64,000 bases of DNA, from positions 714,001 to 778,000 of the forward strand of contig WPIO01000047.1 of NCBI GenBank assembly GCA_009760855.2, given 5' to 3'. Shown in pieces: positions 1 to 10,969 of this stretch. Numbering within the stretch: position 1 is the first letter of the stretch; each line of letters starts with the position of its first letter. Source of the stretch: Cristatella mucedo. Lineage: Eukaryota > Bryozoa > Phylactolaemata > Cristatellidae. Both the position numbers and the translations under genes were made by a program. Under the pieces are notes generated by a model. The model saw only the letters and a list, made by a program, of their open reading frames with translations, was not told the DNA's origin and searched no databases.

Positions 1-620
1 TCTCAATACTACAGCTACATGCTCCAGCTCCTTGGTGTTAGATATAAAAGTAATCTCTTTCTCTCTCTCTCTCTCTCTGGGCACTTTACATTTGCGGTAG
101 AGAAGCAAAATAAACTCGGAAATGAGGATCACACGAAGCCAGGCACACAAGTAATATACACACACAAGTTAAATTTCACGCATGTCAAGTGCAGTATTAT
201 CCTTCGCAGACGAGCAGCCACCCGATGACATGCAAGTAAGCAAGCAGCCAGTCACAACCAGACTGCTTTACACAGAGCTTCCCAGCTGTTAGGGGTGCTG
301 GTCTACGAGCACGTGTTCGTGCGGCTTCTCTGCACGAACGAATCGTCGTCATCTCATGCAAAGCTAAGGTGTGAACCATAAGCCGCCCAGGCTTACAGTG
401 CATTGTAGAAAACTATATAGTGTAACACCCACTTAGTTCTCGTGGCTTTGTGGAGTTTCAGCCGGAGATCTATTTACATGAAGCTCACATGAAGCCAATC
501 ACCATCGCAACAGCTCACGGATAAAGTCGATCGATACCGTTGAAGTTGCACACAACTAAAAATCATTCCTTTAATGGATGAAAGTGGGGGAGCTAACGCA
601 GCAATCTGCTTCCATAATAA
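1..620. other. No recognisable feature
   Basis: Apart from an 18-bp (CT)n at 61-78 I see nothing here. The missing 3' exons of REXO4 were looked for on the minus strand and not found. Confidence 0.4.
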
Positions 621-625
621 AAAAT

Positions 626-2200
626 AATAGCAATACTTGATAAAGCGCCCTCAGAGAACTCAACCTCTTTCAAGGCGCTCTATATTTTCTGCAAAGGAAG
701 CATGATTTTGAATGATTAGTAGTAGCATGCTAAATAAACAACAAGAATAACATGGCTAGGGGTGACATGCACAGGGTCAGCATGCAAGTGTGGTTAGCGG
801 CAGCATGCACAGTGTTAGCATGCATAAGCACATAAAGGACGAATCGCAGGGACCCACTAAATGCAGTCATAAATAGGTGCATTTTTAATTTCTTTTTAAA
901 TGTGGTCAAGTCAAGGGATGTCGTGACGCAAGTCAGGAGTGAGTTCCAAGCTTTGGGAGCAATACGAACTAAAGGCACAGTCTCCAAAGGATTTGAGTTT
1001 TGTAAGAGGTATGGGTAAAAAGCTGGATTCCTAAAATCAGGTGGTATCATGCTTAGTCTGGTGGGGAGTAGATCTAATAGGTAGGCTGGAGACAAAGAAT
1101 CGAGAGGCCTGAAAGGGTGAAAAAACCTTGGAATTCGAAGCGCTGCTTGACTGGGAGCCAGTGCAGGTCAGTGAGAAGTGTTGTGATCGGCCAACTTCAA
1201 GATCACGACAGAAAAGCCTGGCTGCAGAGCCTTGCACCAGCTGCTGATTGCACAGGCCGGTAAATAATAAATAAATAAATCCTAGCTGATTAAAAGCCTC
1301 TTTTTATATAGCGACAGAAGAGCTTTTACGGCTATCACCACCGCTTGCAATGGCGATAAAGAATCGCCCACCGCAGGAATCGAACCCACGACCTCGGGAC
1401 CGAGGTCGTGAAAGCAACCGCCTTACCTAGTGTGCCATCACGGTAGACCGGCAAGCAGTGAGTTACAGAAGTCAAGACAAGATGTCACAAATGCATGGAC
1501 CGACTTAGATGAGGTATCCCTGCTCGAACAAGCCCAAACTTTAGCAATGTGATATAGCTGAAAATAGGCAGACTTGATTGTGGAGCTGATGAGGTCGTCT
1601 AACAAAAGGTCACTTTGGAACATGACATCTACATTTCGTGCAGATTCAACAGAAGATATGCTGGTAGAGCCGATTTCGAGCAGCAGCCTTTAAAATTTCT
1701 GAATCAGACTTGGTTTGCTAACTAGTAAGTTGGTTTTAATTATCATTCAATTAAGAAAATTTTCTGCCATCCATGTGCAGATGTCATCAATGCATGCAGC
1801 AAGGGAGTTGAGAGAATTCGACGCACTCAAGGGCTGGGAGGGATCAAAGCAAAGGTTCAACTGAGTGTCATCCGCATTGCAGTGAAAGCCTAGATTGTCC
1901 TTGGCAATCACACCGGCAAGAGAGAAAAAGTATAAATCGTGAAAAAGAACAGGACCGAGTACTGAGCCCTGAGGTACCTATATTTCAGAGGTACCTTGGG
2001 TGATCTTTGTTCATTCACATCAATACTCTGGAATCTCCCACTGAGATAGAACCTGAACCACTGTGATACAGTGCCAGTAATGCCCAGGCAGGATGAGAGG
2101 CGCTCAAGAAGGACTACTTGATCGATAGTATCAAAAGCTGCCGAAAGATCGAGCAACACAAGCAGAGATACTCTTAACCATGTCTACATTCCTAAGTAGG
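626..2200 (-). mobile_element. CR1/L2-type LINE copy, 5'-truncated
   Basis: Read on the minus strand it holds reverse-transcriptase remnants (LLDLSAAFDTIDQVVLLERL, WFRFYLSGR) and then the C-terminal phrases PKAWNSL and [14 protein letters not shown]. The 3' hairpin and an A/T tail are near 626-690. Frames are broken. A SINE is inserted at 1262-1442. It lies downstream of REXO4 exon 5 within its gene. Confidence 0.88.
1262..1442 (-). mobile_element. SINE family 1, tRNA-derived
   Basis: The minus strand has an A-box-like TGGCACACTAGG, a near-palindrome CACGACCTCGG/CCGAGGTCGTG, and a B box GGTTCGATTCC, then a tRNA-unrelated body and a (TTTA)n tail. Nested in a LINE copy, so younger than it. Confidence 0.9.
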
Positions 2201-2569
2201 TCGTTGCCATCACCATTAAAAACGATGTGTATCCTGTCGATTGTGTACTTTCGGAACTGACATGGGTTATGCACTTACAAGCCAATGGTGTGAAAGGCCT
2301 TTGACAAGCCACCGATTGTTCAGAAAGGTACCCCCTCCTCCTCCCCTCCAGCCCCTAAAAAAACGCTGGTCCCCTGCAAACGGCTCAATGTAACACTCAG
2401 CATGGCCAAGCAAGCCCAGTAAGGAAATGGCTGCAGAAAAGCCTGACTGAGCCCACTGAGCTACGGCTGGGCAGGCTGACCAGCGGACCGAAGCCAGCGC
2501 ACTATTTCATGTGGTTGCTAAGAATGAAGTAGCAAATATACAAATTCACAATAAGAGTGAAACCTCTAC

Positions 2570-2658
2570 CTTTAAGTCGTTGTGCACAGCATGCCCAACC
2601 AGCATCCGGCCATCGAGTATGTCGCTGACAGCCTTCTGAACTTCCTTAAACTCTTTGG
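2570..2658 (-). CDS. REXO4: REXO4 coding exon 5, exonuclease motif II
   Basis: The acceptor is TTTGCAG|CCAAAG and the donor TTAAAG|GTAGAG. It encodes [16 protein letters not shown], then [11 protein letters not shown], with the motif II Asp. It ends in phase 0. The next exon is not visible in the remaining 2.5 kb. Confidence 0.92.
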
Positions 2659-5600
2659 CTGCAAAAAATGTTTGCAGAGTTAAAAGTTCAAGTTAAAGGT
2701 TAGCTTATTCAACTGCCTCATTTGCATAGCAGTAGAAGAGCCTTAAACGGCTATCACCACAGCTTGCAGTGGGCAATTAACGATCACCCACTGCAGGACT
2801 CGAACCTGGGTGGTAGATCCCATATAAAATATGCGGCTATTTGGAAAAAAGCTACAACAAATACATACAAAGAAGGCTCTAACCACCTACACAGTATTAC
2901 TAAAATAGGTAAAGCAATAAGAAATGAATATATGGTGCCAAATCAACTATGCTAAGTAAATGCCTCTCCAAAATGTGTTAAGGTACATTCTGGGGTGTAA
3001 TGTGTCACAACTAAAAAAAAAACAACTTTACTACAAGGCATAACCAGACAACATTAGAGAAGCCACCCGTTCGAAATTTGCAACAAGCAGATGGGTATAC
3101 CGGGCAACCACAGAGAGTCCACGAGAGTTTCAAAGGGGACGAAGCAACACGACGGCACGGAGGTCCATCTGACAAAGTGGCAAGCCAAGACATCGCAAAT
3201 GATTCTCAGTGTGGCTCGGTGAAGGGTACTCAGTAGTCTGAGCAAATCTAGATATTACAGAAATGCAAGTATTTGCATGAGCCGTGATGGCACACTAGGT
3301 AAGGCGGTTGCTTTCACGACCTCGGTCCCGAGGTCGTGGGTTCGATTCCTGCTGTGGGCGATTCTTTATCGCCACTGCAAGCGGTGGTGATAGCCGTAAA
3401 GGCTCTTCTGTCGCTATACAAAAAGAGGCTGTTTAATCAGCCAGGATTTATTTATTATTTATTTATGATGGATTGCTGCTCACGGGCACAGAGAAACTAC
3501 TCAAACCACAACTACTAGTCCGAAACTCTGCACTTGCATGAACGACGCTGCATCACTGATGCCAAGACTTCACAAAGCAGACAAGAGGGTTTGCACGCAT
3601 GACCGATTTCCACTAGTAATACAGCAGCATGAAGCTACCAAAAAAGAAGGTAGTAAGTTACCGTTGTCCAGATCCCGAGGCCGAACGCCGCTCACTGCCG
3701 TCCTATAGTCGGTGACCTCCTCGGTAGGCTTCACAAAGCTATCATATATGCACTGACCGAACTGGTTGACAATAGATACCCGAGCCAAAATGCTTTCAGT
3801 GCCTTCGTAGCCAACGCCGACCATCTCGCAGTCCATGGCGACAGCAGTGGTTAAGCTGCATGGTGAACATACAAGAAGGCATGGAAGTCTGCATCTTGGC
3901 ATAGTTGCAGCAGCAGGTGCTACACACGAACTATGATAAGCCGTGGCTGCATTGGATGGTGCACATGTAAATACAATCAAAGGAAAATCGGCAACACGGC
4001 ACGGGCACATATCCAAACTCAAGATACATAGCTCCTAAGGGGTACTCTAATTAAGAGTTTGGCAACCATATATTGTAAAAATCGAAGAAAACTACTATAA
4101 TAAAATTGAAATATTAATCAAACATTTATTTATCACTTCAAGAGAACTAAATCTCTTTCCATGGACTTTACAATGCTGGAAAGGACGCATATCTATTGGT
4201 TAGTTATAATATGCACACTTTCAGCAAACAAAGGCTGTGAAAAACAGCCAGGTATTTAGCTTCTTTTCAAATGCCGTCACGTGGGGAGCTGTGATATCAC
4301 CAGACTAGAGAGTTCGAAGCTTTGGGGCCGTGCACTACAATGGCTCAGGTCCTATCTCAGTGGAGACTTCAGAGTATTGATGTGAATGTACAAAGATCAT
4401 CTGAGGAACGCCTGAAATATGGGGCACTCGGGGCTCTGCAATTGGTCCTGTTCTTTTTACGGTTTATACTATCCTTCTTGCCGATGTGATTGCCAAGCAC
4501 AACCTAGGCTTTCACTTCTATGCAGATGACACTCGATTATACCCTGCTTTGATCCCTCAAGCACCTCGAATTCTCTTAACTCTCTTGCGGCATGTATTGA
4601 TGACATCTGCACATGGATGGCAGCAAATTTTCTTGATAGAATTATGATAAAACCAGCTTACTAGTCATGGGCAAAACCAAGTGTGATTCAGAAATTGAAA
4701 ATCCTAACGCTCCAAATCGGCTCTGCCAGCATATCTTCTGTTGAATCTGCACGAAATCTAGGTGCCACGTTCCAGAGTGACCTTTCATTAGACGACCAGA
4801 TCAGCTACACAGTCAAGTCTGCCTACTTCCAGCTACATAACACTGCTAAAATTCGGGCTTGTTAGATAGGGATACCACATCTAAATTGGTCCATACATTT
4901 GTGACATCCCATCTCGACTTCCATAACTCATGCTAGGTGGTCTGTGCAATCAGGCGCTTACAGCTGGTGCCAAACTGAGCAGCTAGGCTTATCTGTAAGG
5001 AGCGTCACACTTGCCACATCACACCACTTCTTGCCGACCTCCATTGCCTCCCAGTCAATCAATGGATCGACTTCAAGGTTTTGTCACTTACGTTTAGGTC
5101 CCTTGATTCCTTGGCTCCAGCCTACTTATTAGATATACTCCCCCACGAGGCTAAGCATCGTACCACCTGCTTTTCAGAATCTAATCGTTTACCTATACCT
5201 CGTACAAACCTCAAATCCTTTGGAGACCGTGCATTTAAATCGTATGCTCCGAAAGCCTGGAACTCACTTTCGACTTGTGTGCCACGACATCCCCAGACTT
5301 GACCACATTAAAAAAGACCTTAAAAACGTTAAAAACTCCTATTTATCACAGCATTTAGCGGGTCCCTGTGATGTGCTTATGTGTGTGCTGACACTGTGCA
5401 TGCTGCTATTGACCACACTTGCACAGTGACCCTGTGCATGTCACCCCTAACCATGTTATTCATGTTGTTTATTAAGCATAATTCCACTCACCATTCGACC
5501 GTGCTTCTTTTGCAGCAAATGCAAAGCGCTTAGAAAGAGATTGAGTTATCTGAGGGCGCTTTATCAAGTGCATTATTATTATTATTATTATGTCACCCTT

Positions 5601-8263
5601 AACAATGCTATGCTTGTTTTTTTATTGAGAATGCTACCGCTAACCATTCGATCATGCTTCTTTTGCAGCAAATGTGAAGCGCCTAGAAAAAGACAGTTCT
5701 CTGAAGGCGCTATGTCAAATGCATTATTATTATTATTATACAAACTGAAGGCAATGTCTGGTCTCCGAGGTATTGGAGATTCTGCTTGACATACAAACAA
5801 ACGACTAGAGCCAGCAGGCCAGGCGGTGCAATGGGAGACCTGATTACTAGCATTTCAGCTAGCTAGGCTAAAGTAAGAGAATGATTACGCCTACAAGTGA
5901 GTGACAGAACCTTGAAGTCGAAATATTGCTTGACAAAGTTTCAGTGCAGATCGGTAAAAAAAAAGGTGAAATGTAGCAGTTGCATCATTCACGACAGACA
6001 AGAGTAGCTACATATCGTATCAACTAAGCATAGAAAGAATCGATCACAAGGCACCACATCAAGACGATTGCACAGAATACCAGACTGTAGCGACACAAAG
6101 CAGCCGGTGCTACATGCTCCATTAATCGAACCAGACTTTCTATATGACACTTGTGGTTTATGCTACTTACCCCACATCCGAATTGGCCTTGGTAAGCTTC
6201 TCTTGAGTTCTCTTCTGTTTCTGCTCGACAGTAACCTCAGAAGACAGACTTCCATCGGGTTCCAGAAGCTCCTCATCGACGTCATCAAACCATATTTTTG
6301 ACCTGTAACAGATTAATGCACTGCCTGACCAGCGATACTAGCAGGCACGTACACATATTGTCATAATGAAAAAACAGCATGCATGCTCATGTGATCAGTA
6401 GCGGTGATGCTTGCTGACATTAAAATCTTTTGGCAATCGGCTCACCAATCCCCATACATTCAGCACATAACACCGTTCTGGTTATTTCCCACATACAGAA
6501 GCAGCAAACTTGATGATAAGTGAGCTACAACTGGCAGCACACAATATAAAAAAATGGGCAGCAAGCAGGGAGCTTTGCAGAAACGATGTACCTTTTTCCA
6601 GGTTGAGCTGCAGACTCGGTGTCTGTGCTTTTCTGGGGTGCTTGCTGCTTTCTCTTTCTTATTCCTAGGTCCTACAATGCATAAGAACCATTACAAAAAA
6701 TGCCACTTGAGTCAGAAGCTCTGCGGTTAATCAACTGCGACTCGATGCCACCATAGAGTGCAAAGTGTGGAAATCGCCAATCATATACAATACTAACTAA
6801 ACAGCTATAGCACAGACGAGTGCCCATCTCCAGGTGATCTTCTGGCCTCTGAAATTAGGCACGTTGCAGTTAGTCTAAAACTCAGCAGCTAAACTTGTCT
6901 GTCGTGAGCATCGAGGCTGCTACATTACATCACTTCTTACCAACCTGCATTGACTCCCCATCAATGGCATTAAACTTAAAGGATGCCAATACTTGATCTT
7001 GCCCTGGCTGGCCAACCATAAAGACAGCTGACGGGCATGACTACCAGCTTAAGGGGGTTGGGGAGTTTGATCGTGGATAGCCTATTTAAGGTTTCCTCCC
7101 CCCCCCGACCGTTTCTGCATTGGCCATTTCTGCTCCGGCCGTTTTGGCAAGGATACGTTAGCCTCGCACTTTTGAACCACGGCCAGTTCCTATTTATTGG
7201 TTGAAAGCATAAGTTATCATTAATTTGCTGAAGCACGACATGCAGCTAATTTTTTATCTATTTTTGCGTGCCCGTGCTGCAAACACTGTCTTGGCCAATG
7301 TACATCTTTCCAGACGAGTGGGTCCATGTGATTCGTCCTCTGTGAGCTCATGTGCGCTGACACGGGCATGCTGCTACTAACCATGTTAGCATGGTGACCA
7401 TGTGCATGTCACCTCTAACTATGTTATTCTTGTTGATACTATGCTTGATATTACTAACCATATGATCATGCTTCCTTTACAGTATATGTAAAGTGCCTAG
7501 AAAGAGATTTGAGTTCTTTGAGGGCGATATAACAAATGTGCTATTATTATCAAGCAGTATAATTTTACTCTAATAATTATAGTAATACATTTTTATAGCG
7601 CCCTAAAATAACTTAATCTCTTTCTCAGCACTTGACATATGGTGCAAAGAAAGCATGATCAAATGTTTAGTGATAACATGCACAATGTCTACAAGCATAG
7701 ATGGCTACAGGTCAAATGCAGTGTCAGCACTCAAAAGCAGCACTCAAAACCACACAAAGGTTACATTTTAAGGACCCACGAAATGCTGTAAGAAACAGGT
7801 ATGCTTTTAGCTTCTTTTTAAATGTTGTCAAGCCTGAGGAGATGTCGTGACGTCAGTTGGGAAGCGAGTTCTAGGCTTTGGGAGCATACGAACTAAAGGC
7901 ACCATCTCCAGAGAATTAGAGGCTGGTTCGTGGCACAGCTAGGCGACTTGTGTCAGAAAAGCGGGTGGTACGATGCCTAGCCTCGTGGGGGAGTAGTTCT
8001 GATAGGTAGGCTAGAGCCGGAGAATTAAGAGACCTAAAAGTGAGTGACAGATCTTGAAGTCGAGACGCCATTTGACTGGGAGCCAGTAGAGGTTGGCGAG
8101 AAGTGGTGTGATGTGGCCAGCTTCGATGCTCACAACAAATAAGCCTAACTGCACAGTTTTGCATCAGCTGCAAACGTCTGATTTTACAGGCCGGTAGACC
8201 AGCAAGCAGTGAGTTACAAGTCGAGACAGATTTTGCAAATTCACCGACCAATCTGGATTAGTA

Positions 8264-8295
<32 letters not shown>

Positions 8296-9071
8296 AGCAG
8301 GCCCGAATTTTAGCAGTGTTACGTAGCTATCTTAGCAGGCAGACTTGACTGTGGAGGTAATGTGGTTGTCTAGTAATAGGCCACTTTGGAACAGGATACC
8401 AACAACTCGTACTGATGCTACGGTAGATATGCTGGCAGAGTCAATTGCAGCCAATTTTGAGAGTTAAGCTTTACAATTTCTCAGTTCAAACACTAGGTTT
8501 TCCCATAACTAGTAAGTTGGCTTCATCGTCATTCAATTTGAGAAAGTTCGCAGACATCCGAATGCACGAGTCAGCAATATATGCAGCTAAAGAGTTGAGT
8601 GAATTCGATGTGCTGGAGGGCTGGGAGGGAACGAAGCATAGGTACAGCCACGTGTCATCTGCATAGAAGTGAAGCCTGGATTGTGCTTGGTGATCACATC
8701 GGCGAGAGGGAGAGTATAAAGCATATCGACTTCAAGGTTTTGTCACTCATTTTTGAGTCCTGTCATTCTCTTTCTCCAGCTTACCTATGCAAACTACTTC
8801 ACAAGGCCAGGCATATTAGACCACCAGGTCTCCGACCCAAGTCGTTAAGCTGTGGCTTGAACCAATAGCAACTCCTTTGTATGCTGTGCCTTTAGTTCGT
8901 AACCTCCCAAAGCCTTGAACTTGATACCGACTGACGTCACGACATTCCCCAGAATTGGCATGTTGCTGGATCCTTGCGAATTGTCCTTTTTTGTGTTTGT
9001 GTGTGCTGCTGCTGTGCATGTTATCACTAACCATATTTGACATGCTTCCTTTACAGCATCTGTAAAGCGCC

Positions 9072-9127
<56 letters not shown>

Positions 9128-10272
9128 AAGTTCTCTGGGGAGTTTCACTTATCATCATTATTATTACTATTATTATTATGAGTGCACAGGAACAAAGGTA
9201 AGATTAGGGCTTGGCAGCCTCGATCTGAGAACGGTAACATAACCGAGAATGATTCAAGTAACAACAAAACCACACTTATGGCAAGCACTATCAAGCAATC
9301 ATAAGGCATATGATGCACAATAACAGCAAAGCCTGCCTACGATCTCAATTGCCTAATGCTTACTACACCACTTTCAAGGCGTGAAATGCACGGCACTTAT
9401 ATAAGCAGGGTGGAGCGACCTAGGCATTACGAAGAGCCATCGGTACCGGGGTCAATCTAGGCTGCTTTACCACATCGCAGGGTAAAGCAAAATATGCGTT
9501 AATCAGAGCCACGAGTGCGGCAAACGCTTCTGTGTGAGCTGCCCCACCCCAGCATCGGTATGGCAACGTCCCATTTAAAGAAGACACTGTTCTGGGAAAT
9601 AATAATAATAACAACAAAAAGAAGACACTTGTATAGCAACCTAAGAAACCTATCTCTTTCTAGGCACTGCAGTACATACGCTGAAACGAAAGCACATCGA
9701 TTGGTTCGTGGTAACATGCATAGCATCAGTACGCAAAAGCTCACAAAAAACAATGCACACGGACGGAGCAAATACTGAGACAAACTGGATTCAAACAACT
9801 CACAGCCCCAAGGCTAGCTTTTAGATCTCTTGGCTAAGACTGGCAATGCCGGTCGGGTGAGCACTGACCGAATGCCCAGCAAATGTCCGACGGCATAAGC
9901 CAGAGGCTGGGGACTCCTCTGCGGCTTCGCAGTACAATAACAAAGCAAGTTGGCATTATACAAAAAACACAGGGCAAGGCGCACCTGCTGAAGTCTCAGC
10001 CAGTTAGCTGACAATCCTACAGTCAATAGTGTTTGATTCTGGATAGTCGATGGCCCATCGTCGGCATCGCTAGCCTTGGTATTTTCCCTCTTGTGCGGAG
10101 CAGCACTGGCGGTGGTCGGGGGCTTCTGCTTGGTTGAACTGATTGCAGTGGCTCTCAGTTGCTGACTGGTTGCACTGGTCCTGCCACGCTGGCCGACTGA
10201 ATCAGCAGTTGCCTTTGGTACACTAGCCACAGCCGGTACACTGGCGCCAGTGTGCCGCTTGTGCCTCTTCAT
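2570..10272 (-). CDS. REXO4: REXO4-like 3'-5' RNA exonuclease gene, partial (3' end outside window)
   Basis: Five minus-strand exons join in frame into 261 residues with no stop: 9985-10272, 6592-6671, 6171-6302, 3662-3855, 2570-2658. The product matches the REXO4/XPMC2 family of DEDDh exonucleases, which are nucleolar and act in pre-rRNA processing. Seen directly: a basic, low-complexity N-terminus, an NWxxLQ motif at residues 90-95, an IWFDDVD motif at the start of exon 3, the exonuclease I motif MDCEMVGVG (D175, E177), [13 protein letters not shown], and HNDLK (D259) as motif II. The DEDDh motif III with its His/Asp should lie in the next exon, which I could not find in 1-2569, so the 3' part is probably left of the window. 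Introns hold LINE and SINE copies. The gene is head-to-head with SLMAP. The ATG at 10272 is chosen because the basic N-terminus and the NWxxLQ spacing fit the family. Confidence 0.9.
2725..2815 (-). mobile_element. SINE family 1, partial
   Basis: Body segment from the SINE (AGAAGAGCCTTAAACGGC to the B-box region), without head or tail. Confidence 0.75.
3277..3470 (+). mobile_element. SINE family 1, full length
   Basis: Complete from GAGCCGTGATGGCACAC to a TTTATTTATTATTTATT tail. A box, palindrome and B box intact. It lies in the REXO4 intron between exons 4 and 5. Confidence 0.92.
3662..3855 (-). CDS. REXO4: REXO4 coding exon 4, exonuclease motif I
   Basis: The acceptor is ATGCAG|CTTAAC and the donor CAACG|GTAACT. 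It encodes [40 protein letters not shown] and VRPRDLDN. The metal-binding D and E of the DEDDh fold are intact. Confidence 0.93.
4130..4335 (-). mobile_element. LINE 3'-end fragment
   Basis: Degraded 3' part of the same LINE, head-to-head with the plus-strand copy that starts at 4337. Confidence 0.65.
4337..5592 (+). mobile_element. CR1/L2-type LINE copy
   Basis: RT-end and C-terminal phrases are recognisable ([20 protein letters not shown]-like, [33 protein letters not shown]). It ends with the LINE 3' hairpin and (ATT)n at 5573-5592. Several frameshifts. Confidence 0.88.
5593..5738 (+). mobile_element. Second LINE 3' end, severely 5'-truncated
   Basis: A 146-bp copy of the LINE 3' UTR directly behind the tail of the previous copy, with its own hairpin and (ATT)n tail. 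This fits insertion into the older (ATT)n tract. Confidence 0.85.
5860..6010 (-). mobile_element. LINE internal fragment
   Basis: Matches the minus-strand stretch CAAGTGAGTGACAGAACC plus CTTGAAGTCGA found in the other copies. It lies 160 bp from REXO4 exon 3. Confidence 0.6.
6171..6302 (-). CDS. REXO4: REXO4 coding exon 3, IWFDDVD motif
   Basis: The acceptor is TTACAG|GTCAAA and the donor GTGGG|GTAAGT. It encodes [14 protein letters not shown], the conserved acidic motif just ahead of the REXO4 nuclease domain, then a charged linker. Phase 2 in, phase 2 out. Confidence 0.85.
6592..6671 (-). CDS. REXO4: REXO4 coding exon 2
   Basis: The acceptor is TTGTAG|GACCTA and the donor AAAAAG|GTACAT. 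The exon runs from phase 0 to phase 2 and encodes a basic linker beginning [10 protein letters not shown]. The family link comes only from its fit in phase between two recognised exons. Confidence 0.7.
6870..7555 (+). mobile_element. Degraded LINE copy
   Basis: LINE coding remnant at 6870-6985, an unrelated 300-bp insertion or decayed stretch, then the 3' UTR and hairpin from about 7310 to an ATTATT tail at 7550. Confidence 0.65.
7580..8710 (-). mobile_element. CR1/L2-type LINE copy
   Basis: Minus-strand remnant with [18 protein letters not shown] and [20 protein letters not shown]. It is tail-to-tail with the copy ending at 7555 and head-to-head with the next one. Interrupted by (CT)n at 8262-8297. 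Confidence 0.85.
8262..8297. repeat. (CT)n microsatellite
   Basis: Inside a LINE copy. Confidence 0.95.
8725..9180 (+). mobile_element. LINE 3'-part copy
   Basis: Starts at [20 protein letters not shown] and runs to the 3' hairpin, which is interrupted by (GA)n at 9072-9125, and an ATT-rich tail. It forms an inverted pair with 7580-8060. Confidence 0.8.
9072..9125. repeat. (GA)n microsatellite in LINE hairpin
   Basis: Expands the AGAGA of the LINE 3' hairpin, so it probably arose there by slippage. Confidence 0.95.
9595..9775 (-). mobile_element. LINE 3'-end fragment in REXO4 intron 1
   Basis: Begins with an (AAT)n tail at 9599-9611, followed by the reverse complement of the LINE hairpin and 3' UTR. 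It ends 210 bp from REXO4 exon 1. Confidence 0.75.
9985..10272 (-). CDS. REXO4: REXO4 coding exon 1 (residues 1-96)
   Basis: The exon starts with ATG at 10272 and ends CAG|GTGCGC in phase 0. It is Ser/Thr/Lys rich, as REXO4 N-termini are, and ends in SANWLRLQQ, matching the family's NWxxLQ segment. A palindromic TGACGTCA lies 2 bp upstream of the ATG. Confidence 0.82.
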
Positions 10273-10906
10273 TTGACGTCAAAACGAAATTATTCCTAGA
10301 AAAAGAAGTCGGGGCTATGCTCGATAAGAAAATGGCTTAAGCAAACATCACGGAAAAAGCACATTGCCAACCCTTTTTGCCACAAAACGAAATGCCACGA
10401 ACCAATGAACAAAGTTGAGGTGATCTTCTCGAATGCCTCTACAACCCATGTGAACTCACCCACATTAATTGCAACCCAAAGAGTAAGCGCGCTCTTCATG
10501 CTTTCAAAGTGGCAGCATCTAGAATGTAGCGCAAATGCTGGAAGACAGGCCCGCTCTGCAAGACGCCGGAACCATTCCGCTACCTGGCAGCAATCGCTGG
10601 TCTGCTACCCGCATGCAGCCTCGTTGGCTTGCAGCCCTAGCCTCGCACCAGACGAGCAGCAGCTGCTGCCGTTGTTTCAGTGCGATGACATTGCCTACGC
10701 CGGCAAGAGCGGCCACCACGAGCATTGAACTTCTACGAGCAGCTGCTGGCCGATTCGAACACTCTGCCACTTGCCTCGGCAAGGCGCCGAGGCCAGAAAC
10801 CAGGTACGCTCTGCTCAAGGGGTGCCCGCCAGCAGCTGATGAAAGAATGCAACGGCGACTCGATAGTAATCTGCAATTTTTGCTGCCATCAGAGCTTACG
10901 AGCACG

Positions 10907-10969
10907 GCTCTACCATCCTACCCCCCCCCGTCTTAGCCCAGGGCTAAGACGGGGGAGGATGGTAGAGCT
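10907..10969. repeat. Long inverted repeat (hairpin/cruciform)
   Basis: The left arm GCTCTACCATCC, a C-run, then GTCTTAGCCC is mirrored after a 1-base apex by GGGCTAAGAC, a G-run, then GGATGGTAGAGC. The arms are about 28-33 nt and differ only in C/G-run length and one extra base. This is a direct reading. Confidence 0.9.

Noticed and set aside
3330-3360. Functional tRNA gene
   Set aside because: A and B boxes are present, but the copy is one of many SINEs without a cloverleaf and with a SINE body and tail.
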